DNA of 64,000 nucleotides, from assembly GCF_031348265.1 (NCBI RefSeq), contig NZ_CP133771.1, positions 1-64,000 of the forward strand, read 5' to 3'. Position 1 is the stretch's first letter, and each line of letters opens with the position of its first letter. Made by a program: the position numbers and the translations under genes. This stretch comes from Streptomyces collinus. GTDB lineage: Bacteria > Actinomycetota > Actinomycetes > Streptomycetales > Streptomycetaceae. The notes beneath the pieces are model-generated. The model did not search any database and was not told the DNA's origin. It saw only the letters and a list, made by a program, of their open reading frames with translations. Positions 36,749 through 44,974 of the stretch are shown piece after piece.

Positions 36749-38272
36749 ATGGGGATGGCAGGCCCGGATCTGTCACGGGGGGTGGAAGGCTTGGGGGCAT
36801 CTAGCGCCGCCTATCACTGGCGGGCCCTTTGGGGCGCGGTGCCGCACAAGGCGGTGGAGAAAGCCATGGTCGAAGTGCTGCGTACGGCGCCATTGCTGTC
36901 TGAGGTACCAGCGCGCAGAGCGCTGGCCAGGATGTTGGCTCACGCGCTAGACCGCACCTTTTCTGGCGACGAGTCCGCCACTCAGCTTCCGGAAGAACAC
37001 TTGTCCTGGATCGTGGCACGCTGCATGGAACAGGGCGAGCCCACAGAGGCCGCCGACGCTCTGGCACGCGTGGTCGGCACCGTGACCGGTGATGCCGAAG
37101 TCACGGCGCAACTACGCATGTTGTCTGACTTGCAACTGGCCCGTACCCGACTGGGTGATGAGGACCTGATTGTGCTCAGGCGGCTACTTCAGGGGCAGGC
37201 AACCTCTGAAGCGCGGGCTCTCGCCCGCGCCTGCCTGCATCCCTTCCCCGTGCACCTGCCCCAGCACTGTACGGATGCCTGGAGCGTGGCGCTGTATCTA
37301 CTCCGGCGCAATGCCCTGCCCAACGGACTTCCGCTGTTCCTGGTCTTCCTGGAGCACCTGGCTCCCGTCCTGGACTCCTCAGCTGCGCAAGAACTGCGTT
37401 CCTGGACCGACCAGTACGCCCAGTCCCAAGAATTGCAAGAGCAGCTGACAGCATGCCGCCACAACGTCATGGCCGCACCAGCGCACCACCGCGAAAGCCG
37501 TGAGAGCCGTGTGATGTTCGTGCTGCTTGCGGACGGGCTGGGCGACGACCACTGCGTTCTTCAGGTTTGGCACCAGGATGGGCAAACCGCCGACGCACCC
37601 CCCGTACGGGACAGTGATGCACGGGTGCGCCGCCAGGATCTGGGCCCGCTCGTATACGAACGGCTGCAGCAGGCTATGGCCCATATCGGCCAGTCCGGCC
37701 CACTGACCATCGAGTTCTGGCTTCCATTCACCCTGGCCAACCTGCCGGTCGTCCAGTGGTGCCGGCCCGGTGCCGAAGGCCCGGCGCACAACCGGGTTGT
37801 GGTCCGCAGCTTGGACCGTCTGGAAACACCGGCGGCGCATTCTTCATGGCAACGCCGGTGGGATCAGATGATCTCGAGTTCCTCACACGAGCGAAACGCA
37901 CACGAGACCCCTATGGAGCAGCCTGATGCTGCTCCCAGCGTCCAGCCCTCCGAGCCACTGCTGGTACTGACCGCTCCTCCGGACAGGGAAGAAGGTCAAC
38001 AGCAGTTACTGGACGGCATCCGCTCCGGCGTGCCAGCGATTTTGTGGCACCGCAGCGACTGCAGCTCGGGCTCATTCCGCAAGTACGTGCGGGACCTCAT
38101 CGACACGGGGCCACTAGCCGAACTGCCGGCACGCCTCGGACAGCTGCAGCAAAACAAGGACTGCCTGGGCTCCGAAGCGTTGAGCGACCTGACGCTGCTG
38201 TGGGACGACCCGACCCGGCCCCTGCCTGTTCTTAAGGCCCTCACCTCACCGGATGAGGTGGTAGCTCGGTGA
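36749..38272 (+). CDS. VMAP-like protein (vWA-associated adaptor)
   Basis: A 507-residue protein from ATG 36749. The first ~95 residues resemble an effector-associated domain (KAVEKAMVEVLRTAPLLSEV, LSWIVARCMEQGEPTEAADA). The middle (about 95-250) is helical like the VMAP middle domain. The C-terminal part has the strand pattern of the VMAP C-terminal domain (RVMFVLLADGLGDDHCVLQV, LTIEFWLPFTLANLPVVQW, VPAILWHRSDC). In vWA-MoxR-VMAP ternary conflict systems the VMAP protein links the sensing core to an effector through homotypic domains. Its stop overlaps the vWA gene start by 4 bp, confirming that the pair works together. No MoxR-type AAA gene is in the window; the upstream P-loop NTPase may fill that role. 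Confidence 0.65.
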   Translation: MGMAGPDLSRGVEGLGASSAAYHWRALWGAVPHKAVEKAMVEVLRTAPLLSEVPARRALARMLAHALDRTFSGDESATQLPEEHLSWIVARCMEQGEPTEAADALARVVGTVTGDAEVTAQLRMLSDLQLARTRLGDEDLIVLRRLLQGQATSEARALARACLHPFPVHLPQHCTDAWSVALYLLRRNALPNGLPLFLVFLEHLAPVLDSSAAQELRSWTDQYAQSQELQEQLTACRHNVMAAPAHHRESRESRVMFVLLADGLGDDHCVLQVWHQDGQTADAPPVRDSDARVRRQDLGPLVYERLQQAMAHIGQSGPLTIEFWLPFTLANLPVVQWCRPGAEGPAHNRVVVRSLDRLETPAAHSSWQRRWDQMISSSSHERNAHETPMEQPDAAPSVQPSEPLLVLTAPPDREEGQQQLLDGIRSGVPAILWHRSDCSSGSFRKYVRDLIDTGPLAELPARLGQLQQNKDCLGSEALSDLTLLWDDPTRPLPVLKALTSPDEVVAR

Positions 38273-39729
38273 CGCTGTTCGACACTCAGCCGTGGCTCGT
38301 CACGGCAGCACCAGTCCCCGCTGTGGACGACCAGTGGCGCAACACGCTGACTCTTGCGCCGGTCTTTCGTGAACCACCTCCCACCTGGCCGACCGTCTCG
38401 CCAGCGGCAGCGGTGGAAGCGGCGACCTCAGCACTTAGCCCTTTCAGCCAGTTGGGAGGAACCCCTGCCCGCCTGGCCGCAAGCATCTACGATCCGCCCG
38501 AAGGCCTCGCCGATGCCCCCGCGGCGCCCGGTTGGGACCTCGTCCTGGTCGTCGACACCAGCCCCTCCATGACGGCTTGGTACCCGGTCGCCAACGCGAT
38601 CGCCGCGTGCGCTCACGATCTGCCCTGCTTTCACAGCGTCCAGGTCGTCAAGATGCACAACCGCCGCCCCACCCACCGCTCCGATCTGTTCACCTCGGCA
38701 GACGCCCCCGTCCTGCACGTCGAACGCTTCTCGCCGGACCGCCCCAAGATCACTCTGGTGCTGACCGATGGTGTCGGAGCAGCCTGGCATCGACGTCTGC
38801 TCTGGGAAGATCTGCACCAGTGGGCCACCTCCCACACCGTAGCCATCCTCCACGTCCTGCCCCATCACCACTGGTCCTTGGCCGGCATCCCTACCCAGCC
38901 CATACAGCTGCGCGCCCCCCACCCGTGCTGTCCAAACAAGGACCTGGAAACAACGCCCACCACCGACAGCCAGGTCGCCGTTCCTCAAAGCGGCACTCTC
39001 ACACCTCAGGAAAGCGTCCTGATCCCGGTCCTCGAGATCCGCAAACGGTGGCTCGATCAATGGACCCGCCTGCTCCTGACCGACTTCCTGGTCCACCAGC
39101 AAGCACTCACGATCACTACCCCCTCTCTGCGCTCCGTGGTCCCCTCCCCTACGCCGGCCCACGATGATGCGCCGGGCCCAGACCAACTCATCACCGACTT
39201 CCACACCACCGCCCCGGAGCACGCCTTCAACTTGGCCGTCCTGCTGGCGGCAGCACCGCTGAACCGCTTCATCATGCAGCTCATTGCTGCCGAACTCGCT
39301 CCCGCCGCCACCACCCGCGATCTATCCGCCGTACTGACCAGCGGACTCCTCGTGAGCGTCGAATCCCCCATCGATGATGACGATTCCTACGGCGGCATCA
39401 CTTACGACTTCCTACCCGGAGTACGGCAAAGCCTTCTCGCGCTGGGCGAGTCCAGCCAAACCCACCGGGTTGTCTCCCTGCTGGAGACCTATCTCTCGCC
39501 CTTCGCCTCGGCCCTGAAGGGGATCAGCAGCCGCATGCGCTCCCCCACCGCACAAGCGCTCCCTCAACTCACCAGCCGCACCGCTCCCTACCTCGAAATC
39601 GAGCACTCCCTCCTTACCGCCCTTTCTGGCGAAACCCCACAACACCGCGCCGTCGCCCACGTCCTGCGTCAAAGGCTCGACGCGGCAGGACCGGCACCAT
39701 CGCCAGTTGGCACCTCCACACGCACCTGA
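38269..39729 (+). CDS. vWA-domain protein of the SAV_2336 N-terminal type
   Basis: A 486-residue protein with GTG start coupled to the VMAP-like gene. The vWA core has an intact MIDAS start DTSPS (Asp96, Ser98, Ser100) in LVLVVDTSPSMTAW and a second acidic site VLTDGVGAAW (Asp167). C-terminal to it come blocks typical of SAV_2336-like Streptomyces proteins (HAFNLAVLLAAAPLNRFIMQ, ITYDFLPGVRQSLLALG). These proteins are usually longer and carry an effector or repeat region; here the chain ends after the vWA module. The role is likely metal-dependent partner binding within a ternary conflict system. Confidence 0.7.
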   Translation: MTLFDTQPWLVTAAPVPAVDDQWRNTLTLAPVFREPPPTWPTVSPAAAVEAATSALSPFSQLGGTPARLAASIYDPPEGLADAPAAPGWDLVLVVDTSPSMTAWYPVANAIAACAHDLPCFHSVQVVKMHNRRPTHRSDLFTSADAPVLHVERFSPDRPKITLVLTDGVGAAWHRRLLWEDLHQWATSHTVAILHVLPHHHWSLAGIPTQPIQLRAPHPCCPNKDLETTPTTDSQVAVPQSGTLTPQESVLIPVLEIRKRWLDQWTRLLLTDFLVHQQALTITTPSLRSVVPSPTPAHDDAPGPDQLITDFHTTAPEHAFNLAVLLAAAPLNRFIMQLIAAELAPAATTRDLSAVLTSGLLVSVESPIDDDDSYGGITYDFLPGVRQSLLALGESSQTHRVVSLLETYLSPFASALKGISSRMRSPTAQALPQLTSRTAPYLEIEHSLLTALSGETPQHRAVAHVLRQRLDAAGPAPSPVGTSTRT

Positions 39730-39959
39730 GCAGCTCCGTTGACCTCTGCGCTGTCCTCAAGCACGGCAGAAGCCTGGAGATCAGTGACGAGCTGTGGGGC
39801 GGTGATCGAGCGCTGCTGCCAAGCGCGAACGGCGGCCGGCATCCTAGGCGCAAGCGGATCGATGCCCGCAGGACACTGCAGGGTGTGCTGTTCGTCCTCT
39901 ACACCGGGATCCCCCTGCCGAACATCTATGCCGCGGAAGGGTGTTCTTGGACCCGTGCC
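39730..39959 (+). pseudogene. N-terminal fragment of an IS5-family transposase
   Basis: In one frame from about 39774, LEISDELWGGDRALLPSANG then LQGVLFVLYTGIPLPNIYAA is recognisable as the opening domain of an IS5-type transposase. The sequence then diverges and the rest is absent. It marks an old insertion between the vWA gene and the Mrr-type genes. Confidence 0.6.
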
Positions 39960-40652
39960 TCATGCGGTGGAGTCTTGCTGGATGAGAACGGAGTAGAGGT
40001 GTTCTCCGTGGGCCCAGCGCTTGAGCTCGTAGCGGCCGACGAGGGTGAGGTTGTGGCGTTGAGCGAAGTCGATGGCAGGCTGGGTGAAGCCGTTAAGGCC
40101 GATGATCAGAGCCAGATCGGCGCGGTGTTCCGGGCGGGCGGTCCCGTTGAACGTCTGGACCTCCTTTGACCCGACCGGACGCGCGTACTTCTTGCATTGC
40201 AGGACGAGTTTGCGGTTCTCGTCGTCGTAGGCCACGACATCGGCGCCGAGGTCTCCCGCGCCACCGACCCGGAGCGGGCGGTCGAACCCGTCGCGGGCCA
40301 GCATTTCGGCGCATGCTTGTTCGAACTCGGTCGCAGTCATGGCCGACAGCTGTTTCATCCGGTACGTCAGCATCGCCGGCTCGGGACCTGCTGCTGGCTC
40401 GTAGGGTTCGGCGTAAACGACGCCGCCGTCTGCAGTGGCCCGCCGGACCAGCGCCGCCAGGGCAATCAGCGCCGCCAGGCTGAGTGCCGACCACCACGGG
40501 TGTTCGGTGATCCAGTGCCAGATGTCGAAGGTGAACCACCGCGCCACGTCGTCGGTCAGCCATGCCCACAGTGTCTTGGCCACCCCTAGGAGCACGACCG
40601 TGCACAGCAGGAACTTCAAGAACGGGTCGAGCGAGCCGTCTCCGTCGAACAC
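39960..40652 (-). CDS. Membrane-anchored Mrr-type restriction endonuclease (copy 2)
   Basis: A 230-residue protein from GTG 40652, preceded by GAGGGGGG. Two membrane segments come first (about 11-31 and 53-69). The Mrr catalytic domain follows: Glu110 in TATEFEQAC, Asp138 in GDLGADVVAY and Gln152-x-Lys154 in VLQCKKY, then VQTFNGTARPEHRADLALI. Mrr-type nucleases cut DNA, often modified DNA. The anchoring suggests it acts at the membrane, for example on entering DNA (inference). It lies 25 bp downstream of a paralogue with the same layout. Confidence 0.8.
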   Translation of the reverse strand: MFDGDGSLDPFLKFLLCTVVLLGVAKTLWAWLTDDVARWFTFDIWHWITEHPWWSALSLAALIALAALVRRATADGGVVYAEPYEPAAGPEPAMLTYRMKQLSAMTATEFEQACAEMLARDGFDRPLRVGGAGDLGADVVAYDDENRKLVLQCKKYARPVGSKEVQTFNGTARPEHRADLALIIGLNGFTQPAIDFAQRHNLTLVGRYELKRWAHGEHLYSVLIQQDSTA

Positions 40653-40677
40653 CAAACCCCCCTCATCCGATGTGCGT

Positions 40678-41361
40678 TCACGCGGCCACGCGCCTGAGCG
40701 GCATACGCCTGGCCCTGGCCGGCAGGCGCAGCAGTTCCTGTAATGCGGTGCCGTGCTCGGCCCAGCGCAGGAGCTGGTTGCGGTCGATCCAGCGGACGTT
40801 GTGGCGGTCGCCCCATTGCTTGGCGTTGTGGGTGAAAGCTCCGTTGGTGACGACGACCGCGTGATCGGCTCCATGGACGGGCCCGGCGGTTCCGTTGACC
40901 TGGTACATCACGGATGAGCCGACCTTGCCGCCCACACGGGTGTGCTTGGCCTGCACCACAATCCGCCCGTGGTGGGGGTGCTGGGCGATGACGTCCGCGG
41001 CCTGGTCACCGCCCTGGCCCACTTTGCGGGCAGACCATCCGTCACGGATCAGCAGATCCCGCAGCGCGTACTCGAACTCCTCATCGCCCATGGCGTCGAA
41101 CTGCGCCAGCGTGATCCTCAGTGCGGCCACCCGCTCGGCCGCACGGCGGCGCTGGGCCGCCACACGCAGCACGCGCCACACCAGGATGCCAGCGGCCGCT
41201 GCGGCAACCGCCAGCACGACCGGCCACCCACGCAGCAGCATCTCCCCCACCGTTGTGACCATCCGGATGGCCAGGACCACCACCGCGACGGCGACGAGGG
41301 CTGCAGCCAGCCATTCGGCCTGGCCGCGGGGACGTCGAAACAGCGACCGCCACTGGGCCAT
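40678..41361 (-). CDS. Membrane-anchored Mrr-type restriction endonuclease (copy 1)
   Basis: A 227-residue protein whose ATG overlaps the stop of the preceding small membrane gene (TGATG). Two membrane segments (about 16-34 and 45-66) precede an Mrr domain with Glu95 (MGDEEFEYAL), Asp123 (GDQAADVIAQ) and Gln137-x-Lys139 (IVVQAKH), then VMYQVNGTAGPVHGADHAVV. It has the same layout as the next gene but clearly diverged sequence, so this is an old duplication or two co-selected members. Confidence 0.8.
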   Translation of the reverse strand: MAQWRSLFRRPRGQAEWLAAALVAVAVVVLAIRMVTTVGEMLLRGWPVVLAVAAAAAGILVWRVLRVAAQRRRAAERVAALRITLAQFDAMGDEEFEYALRDLLIRDGWSARKVGQGGDQAADVIAQHPHHGRIVVQAKHTRVGGKVGSSVMYQVNGTAGPVHGADHAVVVTNGAFTHNAKQWGDRHNVRWIDRNQLLRWAEHGTALQELLRLPARARRMPLRRVAA

Positions 41362-41570
41362 CAGCGGCCGGCCGATGCGGAGACAGAAGGCTGCGGGGTG
41401 ACCGGCGGCGCTGAAGCAGCCTCGTCGAACCCGAACACCTGCCCCCACAGCCAGACCCCGGCGATCAGCCCGGCAATCATCCAGGCGCTCAAGCGCTTGG
41501 CGCCTTTGGGCCTCGGATTGCGGCGGATGTGCCCTCGTACACGGTGGTAGCCCTCCGGCACCTGCCCCAT
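41361..41570 (-). CDS. Small single-pass membrane protein heading the Mrr operon
   Basis: A 69-residue protein, ATG 41570 with GAGGGG upstream. A basic N terminus (YHRVRGHIRRNPRPKGAKR) is followed by one membrane helix (LSAWMIAGLIAGVWLWGQVF) and a short Ser/Pro/Ala tail. It is translationally coupled to the first Mrr-type gene and is likely a partner or anchor. Family unknown. Confidence 0.55.
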   Translation of the reverse strand: MGQVPEGYHRVRGHIRRNPRPKGAKRLSAWMIAGLIAGVWLWGQVFGFDEAASAPPVTPQPSVSASAGR

Positions 41571-42216
41571 AGCGTCCCCTCACGCTCCAGCGGGCCGAGG
41601 CACGGCCCGTCACTGAAATGGGTGTATCAGCGGGCACTGACAGAAACTGATGAATCATCATGTGTGGTCGCTTTGAACCGGCCACGCGAGCGCACGGCAC
41701 GCTGCCAGGGCAAGCGCAATGCTGGTGACCTGCGGCAACACAGACGCCGAGAAAACCGGGAAAGTGGGCACCGTCGGCCGTCCCGAAGGCCACTTACAGA
41801 TGCCGCGGTGGTCTCACCTGCAGATGTGCACCCGGAAGGGGACTTAGAGGCGTATCGACAATTGTCTCGAAAGGGTTGGTGTGACACCTGTCCACCGACT
41901 GATAACTGCGCAGCGACAAACCTCGATGAGGCCGCGAACCTAACGGAGCTGCGCAGCTCACTCTTCCCCCACAGCACCGGCCTGCCGTGAGGCGCAGTGC
42001 ACCCATACTGCTGGCCCCCTGACACCGTCCCTATTGGGAAGGGCGAGCATCACTTTTCGGTCGACTGCTCCCGCCCTGAGTGAGACACGGTGGGACACCG
42101 GCGGACACTGATGGACGCCAATGAACCACGATGACCGCTAACACCAATGGCCAGCACTGGCCTGAGCTCGTGCGTGCATTGTTTTGGCGCGCCGCCGATG
42201 CGCAACACTCCCCCGT
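41571..42216. other. Gene-free stretch upstream of the Mrr operon
   Basis: 646 bp between divergent genes. No frame looks coding. It presumably holds the promoter of the Mrr operon (near 41571-41660) and that of the nuclease-like gene at 42217. Confidence 0.4.
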
Positions 42217-42714
42217 ATGCCGAGCTTTCAGCAGCGGAAGGACGTTGGCGACGCACACGAGCAGCGCGTCGCTGAGGAACTGAACCACCGCGGATGGACC
42301 GTTGACGCGTGGGGTCAGGGCGTGTTGAGTGAGGGGGTCCGTTGTGCGCTGCGAGGCACCGACAGCGCGTTGCGCTGGGCCCCCGATCTGATAGCCGCCA
42401 AGGGCCGCGAACTCTTCATGATCGACTGCAAGAGCCGGATGACCAGCCGCACCACCAGTCGTCACGCGGTAGAGAAGGCTGCTGTCATGGCCCACCTCCA
42501 TCTGGTCGCCTGGACTCAGCTGCCGGTCTGCTACGTCTTCGACAATTTGGACGTGCTCAGTCCCCATGACGTCCTCATGACCGGGTATACCGGTCCCCGA
42601 ACTGTCCACGGCTCCGGTAGTTCCTACTACCTCGTACCCGCCTCCCGCGCCTTCTCCTTCAGTGAAGTCTTCGGCCGAGACCAGGAAGGCGCAGCAGGGC
42701 TGACTGCTGCCTGA
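42217..42714 (+). CDS. PD-(D/E)XK-superfamily-like protein
   Basis: A 165-residue protein from ATG 42217 (MPSFQQRKDVGDAHEQRVAE). The pattern resembles a small restriction-type nuclease: Glu in AHEQRVAEEL, Asp in APDLIAAKG and DCK in ELFMIDCKSRM. The last is an unusual D-x-K in place of E-x-K. It continues with a typical helix (HAVEKAAVMAHLHLVAWT) and strand (LPVCYVFDNL). No Shine-Dalgarno is seen, so it may be leaderless. The role is probably DNA cleavage or binding, with no partner obvious. Confidence 0.6.
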   Translation: MPSFQQRKDVGDAHEQRVAEELNHRGWTVDAWGQGVLSEGVRCALRGTDSALRWAPDLIAAKGRELFMIDCKSRMTSRTTSRHAVEKAAVMAHLHLVAWTQLPVCYVFDNLDVLSPHDVLMTGYTGPRTVHGSGSSYYLVPASRAFSFSEVFGRDQEGAAGLTAA

Positions 42715-43032
42715 CGAGGGCATCGAAGGGCCAGTTTCAGGAGGCGTACCCTCAGCGGCTACCGGCATGGTGTGGGCGGGATACGCGCCGGATCCTCGCC
42801 TCAGGCGGGAGCGCACCATCGCCGTCTAGCCTTATCGGCACGGTTCATTCTGGACGGAACGTGCCGCCGTCCGCGTCAGGCTGTGTGGCGCTCCGCCGAG
42901 TGGGCCAGGAGGGTGTCCTCAGCGCTTCCCGGGAAGCGCCGCCCATGTGAGTGGAATGTTCACGCCGGTCGCAACATTGTTCGCCTCATCGCCGTGGTCT
43001 CTGAGGAGAAAACACCGCCACAAGCCTGATCT
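42715..43032. other. Gene-free stretch between convergent genes
   Basis: 318 bp between two stop codons. No gene, repeat or clear terminator hairpin seen. Confidence 0.4.
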
Positions 43033-44499
43033 TCAGCTTTGCCCTCGACACGGCTGATGGTCGATCCATGAAAGTCCGCCGAGATCGAGGCGGCGGCGGG
43101 TGCGGGTAACTGCCACATAGGCGAGGCGGGCTTCGGCGTCAACGATCGTGATGAGTGCATCGCGAGCTGGGTGGTCTGGTGGTGCGTTCGTCTTCTGGTG
43201 TGGGGTGAAGTCATCGGCGACCCTTACGCTGCCCCATTCTCGGCCTTTGGCCTTGTGCACGGTGGAGACGCTCACGCTTGCATGTGTTTCGGGGGCGAGT
43301 CCCGATACGGCTGCCAGGATGGCATCGGCTCCGTGGGTGTCGACGAGTTCGACGAACGGCTGCAGGTCGCGTCCGGCCGGATCGTGGGTGGCATAGTCCT
43401 GCAGTTCTCCCCAGGTAGGGAAGAGCACGAGTTCAGGGTGATACGTGCGGTGGCCTTCTTTCAGGTCACGGGCTGCTTCGGCCAGAGCGCGCAGACTGTC
43501 CCCTCCTCCGACCAGCCCGACGCGGTGTCCTGCGTCCATCAGGGCCATGACCTGGGTCATGGCGCCGACGTTGGTGCGGCACAGTACCGCGTCGGGGTGG
43601 GCGACAAAGCCGAGTTCGGTGGGCACGGTCTCGGTCCCGGTGAGGCGGATGGGGGCGTCGGCGAGGTGGAGCCAGCGGTTGGCTTCCTCAGCGAGTTGAG
43701 GGCCGAAGCGGAACGATTTGGACAGGGTGAGCTGGGTGCCGTCGAAGCCAGTCATGACGTCCTTGGCGCCGCGCCACTGGTAGATGGCTTGGGCGGAGTC
43801 GCCGACCATGACCAGCTGGGCGTGGCCGCGCTGGTTGAGGAAGATCTGTTCGACGACGGGATTGGTGTCCTGTGCCTCGTCCAGGAGCAGGAAGTCGGTG
43901 ACGATTCTGGGCTGGGTGAGGGCCCACATCTTGAGGTAGTGGTCGTGGTCGAAGCGGACGGCTCCATCATCGGGGTTCTGCAGGTCGTTCCAGGCTTTGC
44001 GGACGTAGGGCAGGAGGTGGGCAGCGAGCTCGCAGTGCAGGCCCGTGTCTTCCAGGCCGCGCAGTTGGGGCACGTGATGGCGGCTGATCTTCTCGTCGGC
44101 GGTGTGGCAGAAGCGGGTCACCGTTCGCAGCAGGGCGTTGGACAGGGCGCGTTGGGAGACGTCGCGGTCACCGATGCGGACTGCTTTGGTGACGCCTAGG
44201 GCTTGGCCGGTCTGCCAGGCTGGGCGGCGGGGTGCGTTCAGGCGGTTGGTGTAGCGGTGGCCGACGGCGGCGTAGGCGAGGGCGTGGGCGGTTTTGCACT
44301 GGACGGTGGCTGGGAAGCGAGTGCGCGCGTCCTGAGCGATGGCTCGGTTGTAGGCGAGGTAGCGCCCGCGGCGTGTGGTGGTGCGGGCGAGCAGGGTGAG
44401 AGTGGTGGTCTTGCCGGTGCCGGCGCCTGCTTGCAGGGCGAGGTGGTCGCCAGCGTGGAAGGCATCGGCTGCTGCGGTCTGTTCGTCGGTCGGGTTCAT
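43033..44499 (-). CDS. UvrD/REP-type SF1A helicase
   Basis: A 488-residue protein. Q motif TDEQTAAADAF, Walker A GAGTGKTTT (Lys30), Walker B FLLLDEAQDTNP, motif III VMVGDSAQAIYQWRGA and late motifs VSTVHKAKGREW and YVAVTRTRRRL are all present. The short length without large 1B/2B insertions recalls Fbh1-like or accessory helicases rather than housekeeping UvrD. It is the last gene of a three-gene operon, overlapping the ribbon-helix-helix-like gene by 4 bp. Likely unwinds DNA for an element-specific or defensive task. Confidence 0.85.
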   Translation of the reverse strand: MNPTDEQTAAADAFHAGDHLALQAGAGTGKTTTLTLLARTTTRRGRYLAYNRAIAQDARTRFPATVQCKTAHALAYAAVGHRYTNRLNAPRRPAWQTGQALGVTKAVRIGDRDVSQRALSNALLRTVTRFCHTADEKISRHHVPQLRGLEDTGLHCELAAHLLPYVRKAWNDLQNPDDGAVRFDHDHYLKMWALTQPRIVTDFLLLDEAQDTNPVVEQIFLNQRGHAQLVMVGDSAQAIYQWRGAKDVMTGFDGTQLTLSKSFRFGPQLAEEANRWLHLADAPIRLTGTETVPTELGFVAHPDAVLCRTNVGAMTQVMALMDAGHRVGLVGGGDSLRALAEAARDLKEGHRTYHPELVLFPTWGELQDYATHDPAGRDLQPFVELVDTHGADAILAAVSGLAPETHASVSVSTVHKAKGREWGSVRVADDFTPHQKTNAPPDHPARDALITIVDAEARLAYVAVTRTRRRLDLGGLSWIDHQPCRGQS

Positions 44500-44972
44500 G
44501 GTGTGGTTCCTTGCTGGGGCTGAGTGAGGGCGTGCCCCACGGCGGACAGCAGGTGCGCGGGGGTGGTGCGGGTGAGTAGGTGGCGTACGGCGCGGTCGAG
44601 GCGGTCGGCTTCCTGGTCTGCGTGCTCGGCCAGGGCTCGCTGTAGGGCCTCTCGTACGAAGCGTTCGGGGGTGAGGCCCGCGTGGCGGGCATCGCGTGCG
44701 ATGACGGTGTGGATGGCGGGCGGGAAGGCGAGGTTGAGCAGGACTTGTCCGTGCGCGTCCGGGTAGTGGGTGGTGATCACGTCGAGGGGCAGCCGGGCGG
44801 CGAGGCGCCGACGCAGACGATGGGCGGCGCGTTCGGGGGTTTTGGCACCCACCAGGGCCATCAGGCGGGTGGCATTGTGGTTGGCGGCGAGCGGCCAGGC
44901 TTGCGCGCTTTGACGGAGTTCGGCTGGCCTCAGGGGTCGAGTGAGTGTGATTTCCAGGGCGTGGTGCGGCAT
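44496..44972 (-). CDS. Ribbon-helix-helix-like protein, partner of the helicase
   Basis: A 158-residue protein from ATG 44972, two bases after the DUF6083-like stop. Frame upstream of that start is out-of-frame DUF6083 sequence. The central stretch VLLNLAFPPAIHTVIARDAR followed by GLTPERFVREALQRALAEHA fits a ribbon-helix-helix DNA-binding unit. The N-terminal ~75 residues are helical and Arg-rich. It may guide the helicase to DNA or regulate the operon. Confidence 0.5.
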   Translation of the reverse strand: MPHHALEITLTRPLRPAELRQSAQAWPLAANHNATRLMALVGAKTPERAAHRLRRRLAARLPLDVITTHYPDAHGQVLLNLAFPPAIHTVIARDARHAGLTPERFVREALQRALAEHADQEADRLDRAVRHLLTRTTPAHLLSAVGHALTQPQQGTTP

Positions 44973-44974
44973 CG

